This document shows, piece after piece, positions 46,945 to 58,435 of a stretch of DNA of 64,000 nucleotides. The translations under genes were made by a program, and so were the position numbers. The stretch spans positions 60,705,512 to 60,769,511 of the forward strand of contig NC_088863.1 of NCBI RefSeq assembly GCF_032884065.1. Direction: 5' to 3'. Each line of letters begins with the position of its first letter. The first letter of the stretch is position 1. A model generated the notes under the pieces. That model did no database searches and was not told the origin of the DNA. It saw only the letters and a program-made list of their open reading frames with translations. The stretch comes from Artemia franciscana. Taxonomy: Eukaryota; Arthropoda; Branchiopoda; Anostraca; Artemiidae.

Positions 46945-47256
46945 TCAAAATCCAAAGACGTGTTAAAAATCAAAAAGGAAGAGCAAAGACACGGGCGGTT
47001 AGAAGATATGCGAAAACGACAATTAGAGCGTGTTAAAAATGAAAATGAAGATCAAAGACACACACAGTTAGAAGACATACGACACCGAGCAAGTGAGCGA
47101 GTCAAAAACGAAAATGAGGAGCAAGGACACAAACGGTTAGAAGAAAAGCGGTGGCGTGTCAAAAATTATTATGAAGAGGACAGACACACGCGGCTAGAAG
47201 ACATGCGACACCGAACATGTGAACGATTCAATGAAAATCAACCTGGAAAGCGATAA
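46945..47256 (+). pseudogene. Repetitive basic/acidic ORF (RLEDMRHR repeats), Helitron-associated type
   Basis: Encodes about four copies of a 23-residue repeat of the form RLEDMRHRxxERVKNENEEQxH. One copy is shortened by four residues (the RWRVKNYYEED unit). Arrays of this R..RL...R.R..ER type precede the helicase region of many arthropod Helitron proteins (recalled, not searched). The repeat word RRVKN is also found just upstream (46950-46970) in another frame, so a frameshift near 46972 has broken the 5' part. The frame has no ATG start and closes at TAA 47254-47256. No Rep or helicase motif is seen. A short coiled-coil host exon is the alternative. Confidence 0.45.
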
Positions 47257-47284
47257 TCAAAAAGTGTCAAAATGATAGCAATAA

Positions 47285-47811
47285 TGATTGAGTTTGGGAT
47301 TTCGACGTGGATAAGGTCATCAATGCCTACCATACCTTGGTTTAAAAAAAAAAATGGTTCAGTGATATATATTTCATTATGACGAAAGATAAGCCGAGGT
47401 AAAACGAATCAAATAAATTGAAAATGATAGCAATGATGATTGGGTTTTAGATTTTGACACGGATAAGGTCATCAATGCCTACCATACCTTTGAAAATCAA
47501 AAATATGGACTAGATAATTCGTTGGAAGAAGAATAATTTTTTGTCCCATCACTTAAACAATTAAAAGAAACAAAGGTTCGGCGATTTGCCTTTCATAATG
47601 ACAAAAGACAAGCCATGGCAAAAGAAGAAGTTTTGTCCCACAATCTGAACAATTAAACGAAAAAAAGTGTTCAATACCTTCCATACCTTTGAAAATCAAA
47701 AATATGGACTAGATAATTCGTTGGAAGAAGAATAATTTTTTGTCCCATCACTTAAACAATTAAAAGAAACAAAGGTTCGGCGATTTGCCTTTCATAATGA
47801 CAAAAGACAAG
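47285..47811 (+). repeat. Direct duplications downstream of the repetitive ORF
   Basis: 47482-47612 and 47681-47811 are virtually identical over ~131 bp (CCATACCTTTGAAAATCAAA through GACAAAAGACAAG), offset 199 bp. A third, diverged pair of related segments lies at about 47285-47345 and 47428-47490 (GGATAAGGTCATCAATGCCT, then ACCATACCTT). The region appears to be a decayed, internally duplicated continuation of the 46.9-47.3 kb element. Confidence 0.8.
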
Positions 47812-47923
47812 TCGAGGTATTAGTTAAAGGTCAAGGCTCAAATTGTCTGTATTTAGAAGCTAAGTGACAGTGAGAATCTATATATAGAAGCCTGCCGCGT
47901 ACGTACTGAGTGCCGCGGCCCGA

Positions 47924-47926
<3 letters not shown>

Positions 47927-48017
<91 letters not shown>

Positions 48018-48035
48018 ATGTGTGTGTGTGTGTGT
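47927..48035. repeat. Compound (TA)n(TG)n microsatellite
   Basis: About 76 bp of TA followed by about 33 bp of TG with one TATG interruption. It is preceded by a CG-rich 35 bp stretch (GCCGCGTACGTACTGAG) that stands out in AT-rich DNA. Confidence 0.95.
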
Positions 48036-49333
48036 ACCTATACTACCTAGTGATAAAGCTCAAAATTATCCGGTTGTAAAACCGTTTGAGGGAAGGCCAA
48101 TTAGCCCCTAATGCTACAAAAATTACATTTATGAAGTTTTATGACGTGCAGAAGAGGAAAAAACTCCATGATGAGATATATTCTGCATACTTTCCCTTTC
48201 CCGATAATAAAAAAAAGTTGCGTTGATTGTGTCCAGCTTTCTCTAATTTAAAAAGATAATACAATTTATCGGGTGGCATTCTTCAAATTACAGCCCATGA
48301 ACACTGGCATCTCAGCTGTACGCAAATTCGCTGATAAATTAAATACAGGTCTCTTAGTCATGGTATTCAGCCTCACTGCCATGATCTCTAGTAATAATTT
48401 GGTAGAGATTGTTGAATTATGCACGAGCAATCTACCATCTATGGCTAAACATGTAATCAACTTGCGCTATTTTTTATGATGTAGTAATCACAACATACAA
48501 TCAACACCATTTCTGATCGATGCACGATTGCGAAAGAAATTTCGGCGCTTCACTGAATTGATATGATGTTGGCTATCATCAATTGAAACAGACTTGGTCA
48601 TGCTCATTTTGATGATATCGATTATAAGAGTAGATAAACAGGTAAAAGAGACAATGGTTGGAAGAATGTGAAGTTAGGCCTAGAACTAAGGTTACAATAA
48701 AAAGAGACATGGTAATGAGAATCACATAAGAACGAGATCGAGACGTTGGGCGGCCTCAAATTGGGAGGACAGAGTTTATAAGAAATCTTTTAAGGAGGAA
48801 GGAACTTCAAGCGAGGGGATGCAGAGTTAAGCTCTAAACACTGGGGCGGAGGTGAAGCTGAAATGAATTATCAGTAGGTTAATAACAGTGGACAAACAAA
48901 CAAGACCTGCAATACCGACATCCTTTCTGATAGAGGAAGGACGCAGGCAATGGAACTGGAAAAAAGAAACAGGTAATTTAGTGGCCCGTCAGTATTGATG
49001 TAACAACAAATTTCCCGCTAATTGCCAAGGTCGTATCAAGGGGGTAAGCACTAGCCCCTCTGAAGTGTTTGTCCGACTCGTAAAAACGCTACAAATATGA
49101 ATATAAACAAATATTTAATAAATTTTAAAGCAATTTCTAGGAAAACCACCCTGTGAAAAAATACCTCCCCCCGAAGAAAAATTGTGCATACAGCCCTATT
49201 AATACCTTAGTGGTAATTACTTCTTCTTCTTTTTTCGATATTGTAAGAAAGTAATTCAGACAGTACGCAAACACAGACTATAGAAAAGAAACTCAAGACA
49301 AATTTGACAACCTTTCAAATTCATTTCTTGGGG
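48036..49333. other. Intronic DNA without a recognised gene
   Basis: 48266-48479 is open on both strands (64-68 codons) and somewhat protein-like, but I recognise no family. 49030-49195 is a family 3 repeat fragment. Confidence 0.4.
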
Positions 49334-49590
49334 AAAAAGAAAGAGCTGGACCCCCCAGAACCCTTACGAGACAATTACTTTCAAGTAAAGGCTTTGAATG
49401 AAATATTGACGTAAATCCTTAAACTGTTTGTTTGATAATACTTATTTTTATAATAAGTATTTTTCATAAATAAAAAAATGGAAAAAGAAAGAGCTGGACC
49501 CACCAGAACCCTTACGAGACAATTACTTTCAAGTAAAGGCTTTGAATAAAATATTGAACTATATCCTTTAGCTGTTTGTTTTATTCTACT
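49334..49590. repeat. Direct duplication, 148 bp offset
   Basis: AAAAAGAAAGAGCTGGACCC, then (C/A)CCAGAACCCTTACGAGACA and ATTACTTTCAAGTAAAGGC, occurs at 49334 and 49482. Identity is near-perfect for ~78 bp, then similar but decaying. The minus-strand frame 49381-49668 crosses it and is not a gene. Confidence 0.85.
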
Positions 49591-50743
49591 ATTTTTTATG
49601 TGGCTGAATAAATGAAAGGCTCCCTTTTTTAAATTAAAGCTGCATGAAGCACATTCATAAAGATTCAAAAATAAAAACTAGGTTTACCAAATATATGCAA
49701 AAGAACTAGAATAATCAGTTCAATTTCACAAAGTGGCATAATTTTTTATTCCCAAGAACTAAGAGGAAGTGACTGCTGAATACAAACAAGTGCTTTTGAA
49801 GAGTTTCCAAAAGAATGGAGAAATCAGAAGACAGAAGCTTTGGAGTGATTTGTCTAGATTTTAAATTTAATGCTTGGGGGAATAAACAAACAAAAAAGTT
49901 TAAGAAAAGGTCAATCCAATTAAATTTTTAATTATATGTTTCTATTATAGCAGGTACATTACAAGTAACGGCATTTCCGTAACCCATTCAATTGAGAAAA
50001 AACAAGGTACTTGAAATGGATTAAAGCTTTCGACCCCCCCCCCCCCCTCCCAAAAAAAACGTATAAAAACCCGTAAATTGGACTAAATACTCCCTATAAA
50101 CAATGAAAAATTGAGGTAAAATTTTCAAGCAATAAGGTCCGTAGTCTTACTCGAGACAATGACACAAGACACAAGTCCCTGAGAAGTTATTCTTTTTTAA
50201 ACTTCCCGCTCCATGAAAAAAAATATGTGGTCCTGATTTGAACCAGTCTTTTACTAAAATTTTTGAATGAGATATTTCGTTTCTCCAGAGATAAATCTTA
50301 AGCAAGTCCATATTATCACATTATTATGTGAACGATAGGCTATGCAAACAGGATCCATTCCCGAAAAGGGTCTTGAAATATTTTCATCTTCAAAATTACA
50401 AATCATCCATGGGTAGGTCGTAAAAATAAACTAATCCATAGTTTTCTATAAATTCTTTTTTTCTTTTGTAATGAAATCTGTAAAACTTCAAAATAGCAAT
50501 TTGTACCAATTGACAAAACACATAATTCTTTAATTTAGTTTTTGTTCATTATAATTAAGATAAAGAAGTAATTATAGAGCTGCTCTTTATTCCTCTTCTA
50601 GCAACAAAACTTGGAACGACCGTAAATAAATTTAGATTTATCTACAGTGCTTGGATCAGTGGAAATGAATTCTAATGGTTTGAAGTAGTTAAGCGGAAAT
50701 AGCTCAATAAATAGCCTAGACATCTTAAAAAATTAGTAAAGAA
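49591..50743. other. Intronic DNA without a visible gene
   Basis: AT-rich with a C-run near 50038. About 50680-50740 shares AGTTAAGCG(G)AAA, then TAG(C/T)CTA and ATCTTAAAAAA, with 59712-59760, a diverged dispersed repeat directly upstream of array D. Confidence 0.5.
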
Positions 50744-52237
50744 ACAAGAGCTATGAGCTCATATGGAACTTGTGACGAGGTTGGAAGAGCCAAGAGCCAA
50801 GAGCTCATATGGTACGAGCCCTACCAAAATTCTAAGAATCAATAGATTGATTTAAAACGAAAATCAGAGGCTTAATGCCGTTCGGGATTGAGAATAAGGG
50901 CTCTGAGTCACGAGGTCGTTCTAAATATCAAAATTCATTAAGATCCGATCATCCACTCGTGAGTTAAAAATACCTAATTTTTTTTTTCTATTTCTTCCTC
51001 TCCCTTCAGTCCCTCAGATGGTCAAATCAGGGAAGACGACTTTATCAAGTCAATTTGTGCAGCTCCCTGATACGCCCACCAATCTTCATCTTCATAGCAC
51101 GTCCAGAAACACCAAACTCGCCAAAGCACTGAACCCCACCCTCTAACTCCTCCAAAGAGAATGTATCCAGTCTGTTTATGTCAATCACGTATCTACGACA
51201 TTTATAAGCGTTTTCCAAGATTTCCGGTTTCCCCCTCCAACCCCCCCAATGTCGACAGATCTGGTGGGTATTTGAATAAGAGCTCTGAGACATGAATTCC
51301 TTCTAAATATCAAATTTCATTAAGATTCGGTAACCCGTTCTAAGTTAAAAATACCTCAATTTTTCTAATTTTTCCAAATTAACAACCCCCAGCTCCCCCA
51401 AAGAGAACGGATCCGTTCCAATTATGTCAATTTCGTATCTATAACTTGTGCTTATTCTTCCCATCAAGTTTCATCCCGATCTCTCCATTCTAAGCGTTTT
51501 CCAAGATTTCCGGCCCCCCTCAATGACACTGGATCCAGTCGGGATTTAAAATAAGCGATCTGAGTTACGAGGTCCTTCTAAACATGAAATTTTATTAAGA
51601 TCCGATCATTCCCTCGTAAGTTAAAATTACCTCATTTTTTCTAATTTTTTGGGAATTAAGCCTTACCCCACCCACAACTCCCCCAAAGAGAGAGGATCCG
51701 TTCCGGTTATGTCAATCACGTATCTAGGACTTGTGCTTATTTTTCCCACCGAGTTTCATCCCAATCCCTCCACTCTAAGCGTTTTCCAAGATTTTAGGTC
51801 CCCCTCCCCAAATCCCCCCTATGTCACCAGATCCGGTCGGGATTTCAAATATTAGCTCTGAGACACAATATACATCCAAACATCACATTTCATAAAATCC
51901 GATCACTCCTTCGTAAGTTAAAAATACCTCATTTTTCTAATTTTTCAGAATTAACCCTCCCCCCAACTCCCCCAAAGAGAGCGGATCCGTTCCAGTTATG
52001 TCAATCATGTATCTAGGATTATTTTTCCCACCAAGCTTCATCCTGATCCCTCCACTCTAAGCGTTTTCCAAGATTTTAGCCCCCCCCCCTCAACTCCCCC
52101 CAATGTCACCGGATCCAGTCGGGATTTCAAATAAGAGCTCTGAGACACGATATCCTTCCAAACATCAAATTTCATTAAGATCCGATCACTCCTTCGTAGG
52201 TTAATAATAACCCATTTTTTTCATTTTCCAGAATTAA
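50744..52237 (+). mobile_element. Array element D of repeat family 1 (5' end present, 3' end missing)
   Basis: Begins ACAAGAGCTATGAGCTCATA and carries about five monomers with the same landmarks as element B. It ends at TTTCCAGAATTAA, inside a monomer, just before a palindrome (CTGTCCTTTAAAAGGACAG at 52240-52258). No hairpin terminus is present. Confidence 0.85.
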
Positions 52238-52319
52238 ATTCTGTCCTTTAAAAGGACAGGTTAATAATCAACAGATTGTTAATGTGTGAATCTTTGCGGA
52301 TAAAATGTGCAACCAAACT

Positions 52320-52470
52320 TAAGCAACTAGTGTTGCTAATTTATTTTCATGGATAAACGTGGCAACACTGACGAAAATATGGGGCTGCCTGGAAAACTTC
52401 TAATTTTAAAAATAATTTTAAACAGATAAAAGGAAAATCTTATAGAATCGCAATTTTCAGGTAATTTTTC
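52320..52470. repeat. Dispersed repeat copy (pairs with 60020-60150)
   Basis: Shared order with 60020-60150: AGTG(T)TGCTAA, TTATTTTCATGG, GGCAACACTGACGA, GCCT, AAACTTC, ATTTTAAAA, ATCTTA and TTTTCAGGT or a variant. Orientation is the same, and identity is about 75% by eye. The two copies bracket array E and the CR1 element. Confidence 0.6.
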
Positions 52471-53093
52471 CTATTATACTTACTTCATGCACCTACAGAT
52501 GATATTTTATATCCAGCTTCAAACAGGACCGGATCCAGAATTTTCTTTAGTTGGGGGTGCATAATAGGTTGCTTCAATAAACTTGCAGACAAAGAAATAC
52601 CAGCAATTTAAAAGAAACCTCAACAATAATACGTCATAGGTAGTTAGTGGAAATGGTTATAAATTTAATCTAAAATCTGGCGAGGGTTAAAGTTCTAATA
52701 AATTTGTTGAAATGAAAATGGTATAAAAATATTGATAAGAAAAATAGTACGCTAAAAAAACTACCCCGCAATGAAAAACTAAAAAGCTGTTCACCCTCAT
52801 TAAAAAAGGATATTTAATATTTTCTGTATAATTTTTCGCCTTTGCCTGACCACTATAGCGAGTGAGTTAAGCTTTTTATTGTCAAAAAAAAAAAATGGTC
52901 TCGAACCATCTTTTGGGGTCATGCATTCTTTGTGAAACAGGTCAAAGCATTTAGCATTTCACCTAACTTGGTGGCATCGCTTAGTAACTATGATAGTAAT
53001 GAAGAGTAGGAAATGAGGATAAAGATACAACTTATATGTTCGTAAAAGATATATTAGACATTAAATTATAGTCCTTTTAGGAATGTAACAAGA
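52471..53093. other. Intronic DNA between arrays D and E
   Basis: Includes a short family 3 piece (GGACCGGATCCAGAATTTTC at about 52526) and A-runs. No gene. Confidence 0.5.
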
Positions 53094-55236
53094 ACAAGAG
53101 CTAAGAGCTCATATGGCACTTGTGACGAGGGGAGAAGAGCTAAGAGCCAAGAGATCATATGGTATGAGCTCGAACAAAATTCTAATCAATAGATTGATTT
53201 AAAAAGGAAAATAAGAGGCTTAATGCCGGTCAGGATTTAAAATAATATCAAGTCAAATTGTGCAGCCCCCTGATACGCCTACCAATTTTCATCGTCCTAG
53301 CACGTCCAGAAGCACCAAACTCGCCAAATCACTGAGCCCCTCCCCCCAACTCCCCCAAAGAGAGCGAATCCAATACGATTCTGTCAATCACGTATCAAGG
53401 ACATATGTTTATTCTATCCACAAAGCTTCATCCCGATTCCTGCACTCCAAGTGTTTTTCAAAGAGTTCCCCTCCAACTCCCCCCAATGTCAAAAGATCTG
53501 GTCGGGATTTGAAACAAGACCTCTGAGACATGAATTCTTTCTAAAAATCAAATTTCATTAAGATCAGATCATTTATTCGTAAGATAAAAATACCCCAATT
53601 TTCACGTTTTCCAAGAATTCCGGTTTGCCCCTCCAACTCCCCCCAATGTCACAGGATCTGGTCGGAATTTAAAATTAGAGCTTTAAAGCACAAGATCCTT
53701 CTAAATATCAAATTTCATTAAGATCTGGTCACCCTTTCGTAAGTTACAAATACCTCAATTTTCAAAATTACCCCTCCCCCCCCCCCAATTCCAACAAAGA
53801 GAATAGATCCGGTCCGGTTATGTCAGTCACGTATATTAGACAGGTTTCTATTCTTCCCATCCAGTTTCATCCTGATCTCACCGCTTTAAGTGTTTTCTAA
53901 GATGTCCGGTCCCCCCAACTGCCCCCCCCCCCAATTACGCTTGATCCGGTTGAGATTTAAAACAAGAGATCTGAGTTACGAGGTCCTTCTAAATATGAAG
54001 TTTCATGAAGATCCGATCACTCCTTCGTAAGTTAAAAATACGTCTTTTTTCTTATTTTTGAGAATTAACCCCCCCCCCCCCCTAATAGAGCGAATCCGTT
54101 CCAATTATGTAAATCAGGTATGTAAGACTTCTGCTTATTTTTCCCACCAAGTTTCATCCCGATCCCTCCTATCTAAGCGTTTTCCATGATTTTAGGTTCC
54201 CTCACCCCTAACTTCCCCCAATGTCACTAGATCCAGTCAGGATTTAAAATAAGAGCTTTGAGACACGATATCCTTCTAATTATCAAATTTCATTGAGATC
54301 CGATCACTCCTTCGTAAGTTAAAAATACCTCATTTTTTCTAATTTTTCAGAATTAACCCTCCTCCAACTACCCCAAAGAGAGCGGATCCGTTCCGGTTAT
54401 GTCAATCATGTATCTAGGACTCGTGATTATTTTTCCCACTAAGTTTCATCCCGATCCCTCCACTCTAAGTGTTTTCCAAGTTTTAGGTTTCCCTCTCCCA
54501 AATCCCCCCCAATGTCACCAGATCCGGTCAGGTTTAAAATAAGAGCTCTGAGCCACGATATCCTTCTAAATATCAAATTTCATTGAGATCCAATCACCCG
54601 TTCGTAAGTTAAAAATACCTCATTTTTTCTAATTTTTCAGAAATACCCTCCCCCCCACCTACCCCAAAGAGAGTGGATCCGTTCCGTTTATGTCAATCAT
54701 GTATCTAGGACTTGTGTTTATTTTTCCCACCAAGTTTCATCCCGATCCCTCCACTCTAAGTGTTTTCCAAGTTTTTGGTTTCTCCCCCCCCCCCCAATGT
54801 CACCAGATCCGGTTGGGATTTAAAATAAGAGCTCTAAGACACGACATCCTTCTAATCATCAAATTTCATTGAGATCCGATCACCCGTTCGTAAGTTAAAA
54901 ATACCTCATTATTTTCTAATTTTTCTGAATTACCCCCCCCCCCCCCCCCCAACTACCCCAAAGAGAGCGGATCCGTTCCGGTTATGTCAATCATGTATCT
55001 GGGACTTGTGCTTATTTTTCCCATCAAGTTTCATCCCGATCCCTCCGCTCTAAGTGTTGTCCAAGATTTTAGGTTCCCCCCTCCAACTCCCCCCAATGTC
55101 TTCAGATCCCGTCGGGATTTAAAATAAGAACTCTGAGACACAATATCATTCCAAACATCAAATTTCATTAAGATCCCATCACCTGCTCATAAGTTAAAAA
55201 TACTTCATTTTTCCTAATTTTTCCGAATTAACCGGC
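53094..55236 (+). mobile_element. Array element E of repeat family 1 (5' end present, 3' end cut at the CR1 element)
   Basis: Begins ACAAGAGCTAAGAGCTCATA. About seven monomers follow; the landmark GTAAGTTAAAAATAC recurs near 54019, 54317, 54616, 54891 and 55190 (spacings 298, 299, 275, 299). The C-run in the spacer reaches C18 at 54933-54950. It stops at CCGAATTAACCGGC, the same word where elements B and C pass from the last monomer into the unique 3' segment, so the hairpin end is absent. Confidence 0.85.
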
Positions 55237-55335
55237 AATAATAACATGGGCGGAAATTGGGATAAACAGAATACGTCAATTACCTTAAATCGCATGGTTC
55301 AGCGAAATAAGGATTAAATTCTGTAGAATCGCTGG

Positions 55336-58300
55336 TTAGTGATGACGATGGTTAGACGTCTCAATGGTATCCCACTCAGTTCGCCATGGCTTTGATGACC
55401 ATTCTCCATCAACGGCTCTTTTAAAGGCAGCAGTACTGGGGGTAGTGACCACTTTTTCCGTGAGAGAATTCCACAAACTCATTATTCTGTAAGTGAACAA
55501 GTTATTGCGTAGTCTACTGGCAGCTCTCTTCTGACATAGTTTCCAACTATGCCCCCTAGTTCTGACAGACTGGTCAAGTTGAAATAGCTTATTTATTGGA
55601 GAGTTATAATTCAGGAGCTTATGCGTCATAATAATGTCACCCCTTTTACGTCTGTAGACAAGAGTGGGGAGTTTCAGCCTCTTCAGACGGATGAGTAGTT
55701 TAAGTATTTGCATCCCTCAATTGCTTTCGTAGCCCGTCTCTGAACTGTTTCTAACTTCTGCTGGTCACCTCTGTTGAAGGGGCTAGCAACACACATGCCA
55801 AACTCCAAATTAGGCCTGACCAATGCCTTATATAATTTAGTCATCACCATAGGTGACCTAATAGTGATTGTTATTTTTATAACGCCCAGGGTTTGGAGTG
55901 CTTTGGCTACAGCTGTCTGTGTGTGTATAGTGAATTTAATTCGCTATCGACTATGCCCCCAAGTCTCTCTCCGCTTCAGATGAGAAAATAGTCTGTCTCG
56001 ATCCATCCATCCCTAACATATGATAAGGGCATTTCTCATTTTTCTTTCCAAAGTGGATTGTTCGACATTTATTTACATTGAATTTAAGCCTCCACAAAGT
56101 TGCCCAATGGGAAAGTACCCACAGGTCATTCTGCATAGAGGCTCTCTTTTCGGGTGTATCGACAGGTCCAATGAGTTTGGAGTCATCAGCATAAAGACTT
56201 ATTTTATTTTTGACTGTGGTTGGTGCACCATTAATATAAATGTTGAATAAAGTTGGTCCCAAGATGGTTCCCTGGGGCACTCCACTTAATACTTGCACCT
56301 CTTCTGAAAAGAATACCTGTCCATTTTTTCCAAATATTTTCACCCTTTGCTTTCTCCCAGAAAGAAACTGGAGCACCCACTCTACGATTTCATTATGTAT
56401 TCCAATTGCAAATAAATTGATCCTTAGTCGACGGTGACATACTTTATCGAAGGCTTTCGCAAAATCAATTAGAACCAAGTCGACAGGGATTGCTTGATCT
56501 AGATGCTAAGTAACATAATCATACGCATCAATCAAATTAGTTTCAACCGAGCGTCCATGTCTAAAGCCATGCTGACTATCATCGAGCAGCTCATTGGGGG
56601 TCAGGTGTTCGACAATGTGAGTATTCACGATTCCTTCTAAGATTTAACCAGCGACAGATGTAAGACTAATGGGTTGATAATTGGAAATGCTGTTGTGGCT
56701 ACCCCATTTGTGTACAGGTGTAACGTTAGCATTCCGCCAGTCTTGAGGACTTTCCACATGAGCTTCTTTCAATACTCGTGGGTGAAATTCATCAGGGTCA
56801 ACTGATTTGTTAGTATTAAGAAACTTCAGACACCTCTCCAAACCAGAGGCAACCACAGTTATCTTTGCATAGGTTCCTCAATAGAATATTCTGGTACCTC
56901 TGGTAAGGGGGCATCGTCTGGAGGCGTGAACACCAACTTAAATTGTCTACTCAATTCAGCTGCTATATCATTTGGGGTACTAACTATATTGCCATTCACA
57001 AGTAGTTCCGTAACTGAGTGTCTCCCCGGATTCCGAGCTGAAGCATACTTCCAAAATCTCTTAGGATTAGATATTGAATCCAATGCCAATCCCTCTTCAT
57101 ATTAAGTCGTAAGCTTTCTCGTGAGATACCTAACTTTATTCTGGGTTTGTTTAAATTTCTCATAGTTTTCATGGGAGGGGTTACTTTTATATTTGCTCCA
57201 ATACTTCTTCTTTTTACGTACAGCTTGCTTGACATCACGAGTGATAAATGGTAGGGTTTTGGGTCTTCTTTTCCAGGAAATTACTGTATGTTTTTCTGTT
57301 GCTTTAATTAAAACCCTTTTCATATCAAGCCAAGCCTCCTCCATATTCCTATCGTCAATGAATGACCAATCCTGGTGTGCTAACTCTTGTCTGACCTGGT
57401 TGTAATTTGTGTACACATGCTTAATCCAATTATCCTTTTGTGGGTACAATCTAAGCCTACAAGTAATTGCAACATGGTCACTCGCTCCAAATGGTGGTTC
57501 CGAGTCGACACTAATGAGCGTCTCATGGTCATTAATAAAAAAAAGATCTATTAGGATTGGGTTCTGCCCACTTCTATACCTGGTCAGAAAGTCAATTGCT
57601 TGGTATAGCGAATGTTCATGAAGGCACTCCAGAAGTTGGCAATTTGAGTTTTCAATCTCTTCTGCAACAGCAAACCCATCAATCCACTGTAGTTCCGGTA
57701 AATTAAAATCTCCAACAATAAGAACGTTCTTATAATGTTGCTTCATGACATTATTAATAGAATATGCAATTGCTAGAAGGGAACTTGTCTGACAAGGGGA
57801 TCTGGGACTTCTATAAAAACAGCCTATGACTACAGGGAGACTTCGCTGCAGAATCGTTATCCATATTTGCTCAACCCAAGGTTCGTAATCTGAATTTACT
57901 GTAAGAGCTCTTACCTGGAGCGGAGATCTGACATACACTGCTATCCCTCTACCCTTTGGCTTTGACAGATTGAAAGTAGCTCAAATCCAGGCACTTGAAT
58001 TTGTGTGTCAGTAAGAGCAAATGCAGTATGTTTAGGTTTCACCTCAGTGAAAGCAGAAACACTTACTTCATACCTCGTTGACATCACCGACTTAATTTCG
58101 TTCATCTTTGTGGTAATACAGTCTACATTGCTATATAGTACCATAAGTCCTTCAATAATAGTATTGTCGTCATTAGCTTCGCTTGATCCAGAATCACATG
58201 ATTTAAAAGAAATGGTATCTGATATGGGTTCATAATTTCTGGTATCCGATCTAGCACTAACATACGATTCAGTTTCTGTATATTTCACAGAGCCAACTTC

Positions 58301-58435
58301 ACTAGTACTATCACAAATGGAAACATTACTTATAGAACTATTTACAAGTCTTAAAGGGGTACCAGATATATCTATGGTTCCATGACATTCTCCTGCGACG
58401 GTGACTGACGCGTCACAAGGGTCTGGTAGTTTTTT
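55336..58435 (-). pseudogene. CR1-like ORF2: endonuclease and reverse transcriptase, broken
   Basis: Reading on the minus strand. The endonuclease start (LYSNVDCITTKMNEIK) lies in 58288-57941, and after a frameshift near 57950 it continues with IVGDFNLPELQW and SDHVAITCRL (57938-57102). A TAA at 57102-57104 precedes the linker with PKRFWKYAS, and a second frameshift lies near 56860. The reverse transcriptase has KSVDPDEFHPRVLKEA, NYQPISLTSVAG, a stop at 56643-56645, QHGFRHGRS, another stop near 56500, LIDFAKAFDKV, LSGVPQGTILGPTLF and the catalytic LYADDSK (56478-55951). A further frameshift follows, then the C-terminal region with RRKRGDIIMTHKLLN and SLWNSL. The enzyme motifs are intact but cannot be read as one protein. 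Function would have been target-primed reverse transcription. Confidence 0.88.

Noticed and set aside
53260-53526. Open frames within the family 1 arrays (also 32912-33193, 41208-42408, 51045-51293, 51649-51855 and 54690-54872)
   Set aside because: Near-identical frames recur once per ~300 bp monomer, on whichever strand the array faces. The proline/serine pattern follows the C-tracts, and monomers with indels break the frame, so there is no selection for protein.
57193-57621. Plus-strand open frames between 55.7 and 59.2 kb
   Set aside because: They are antisense shadows of the minus-strand LINE ORFs, whose endonuclease and reverse transcriptase motifs are clear.
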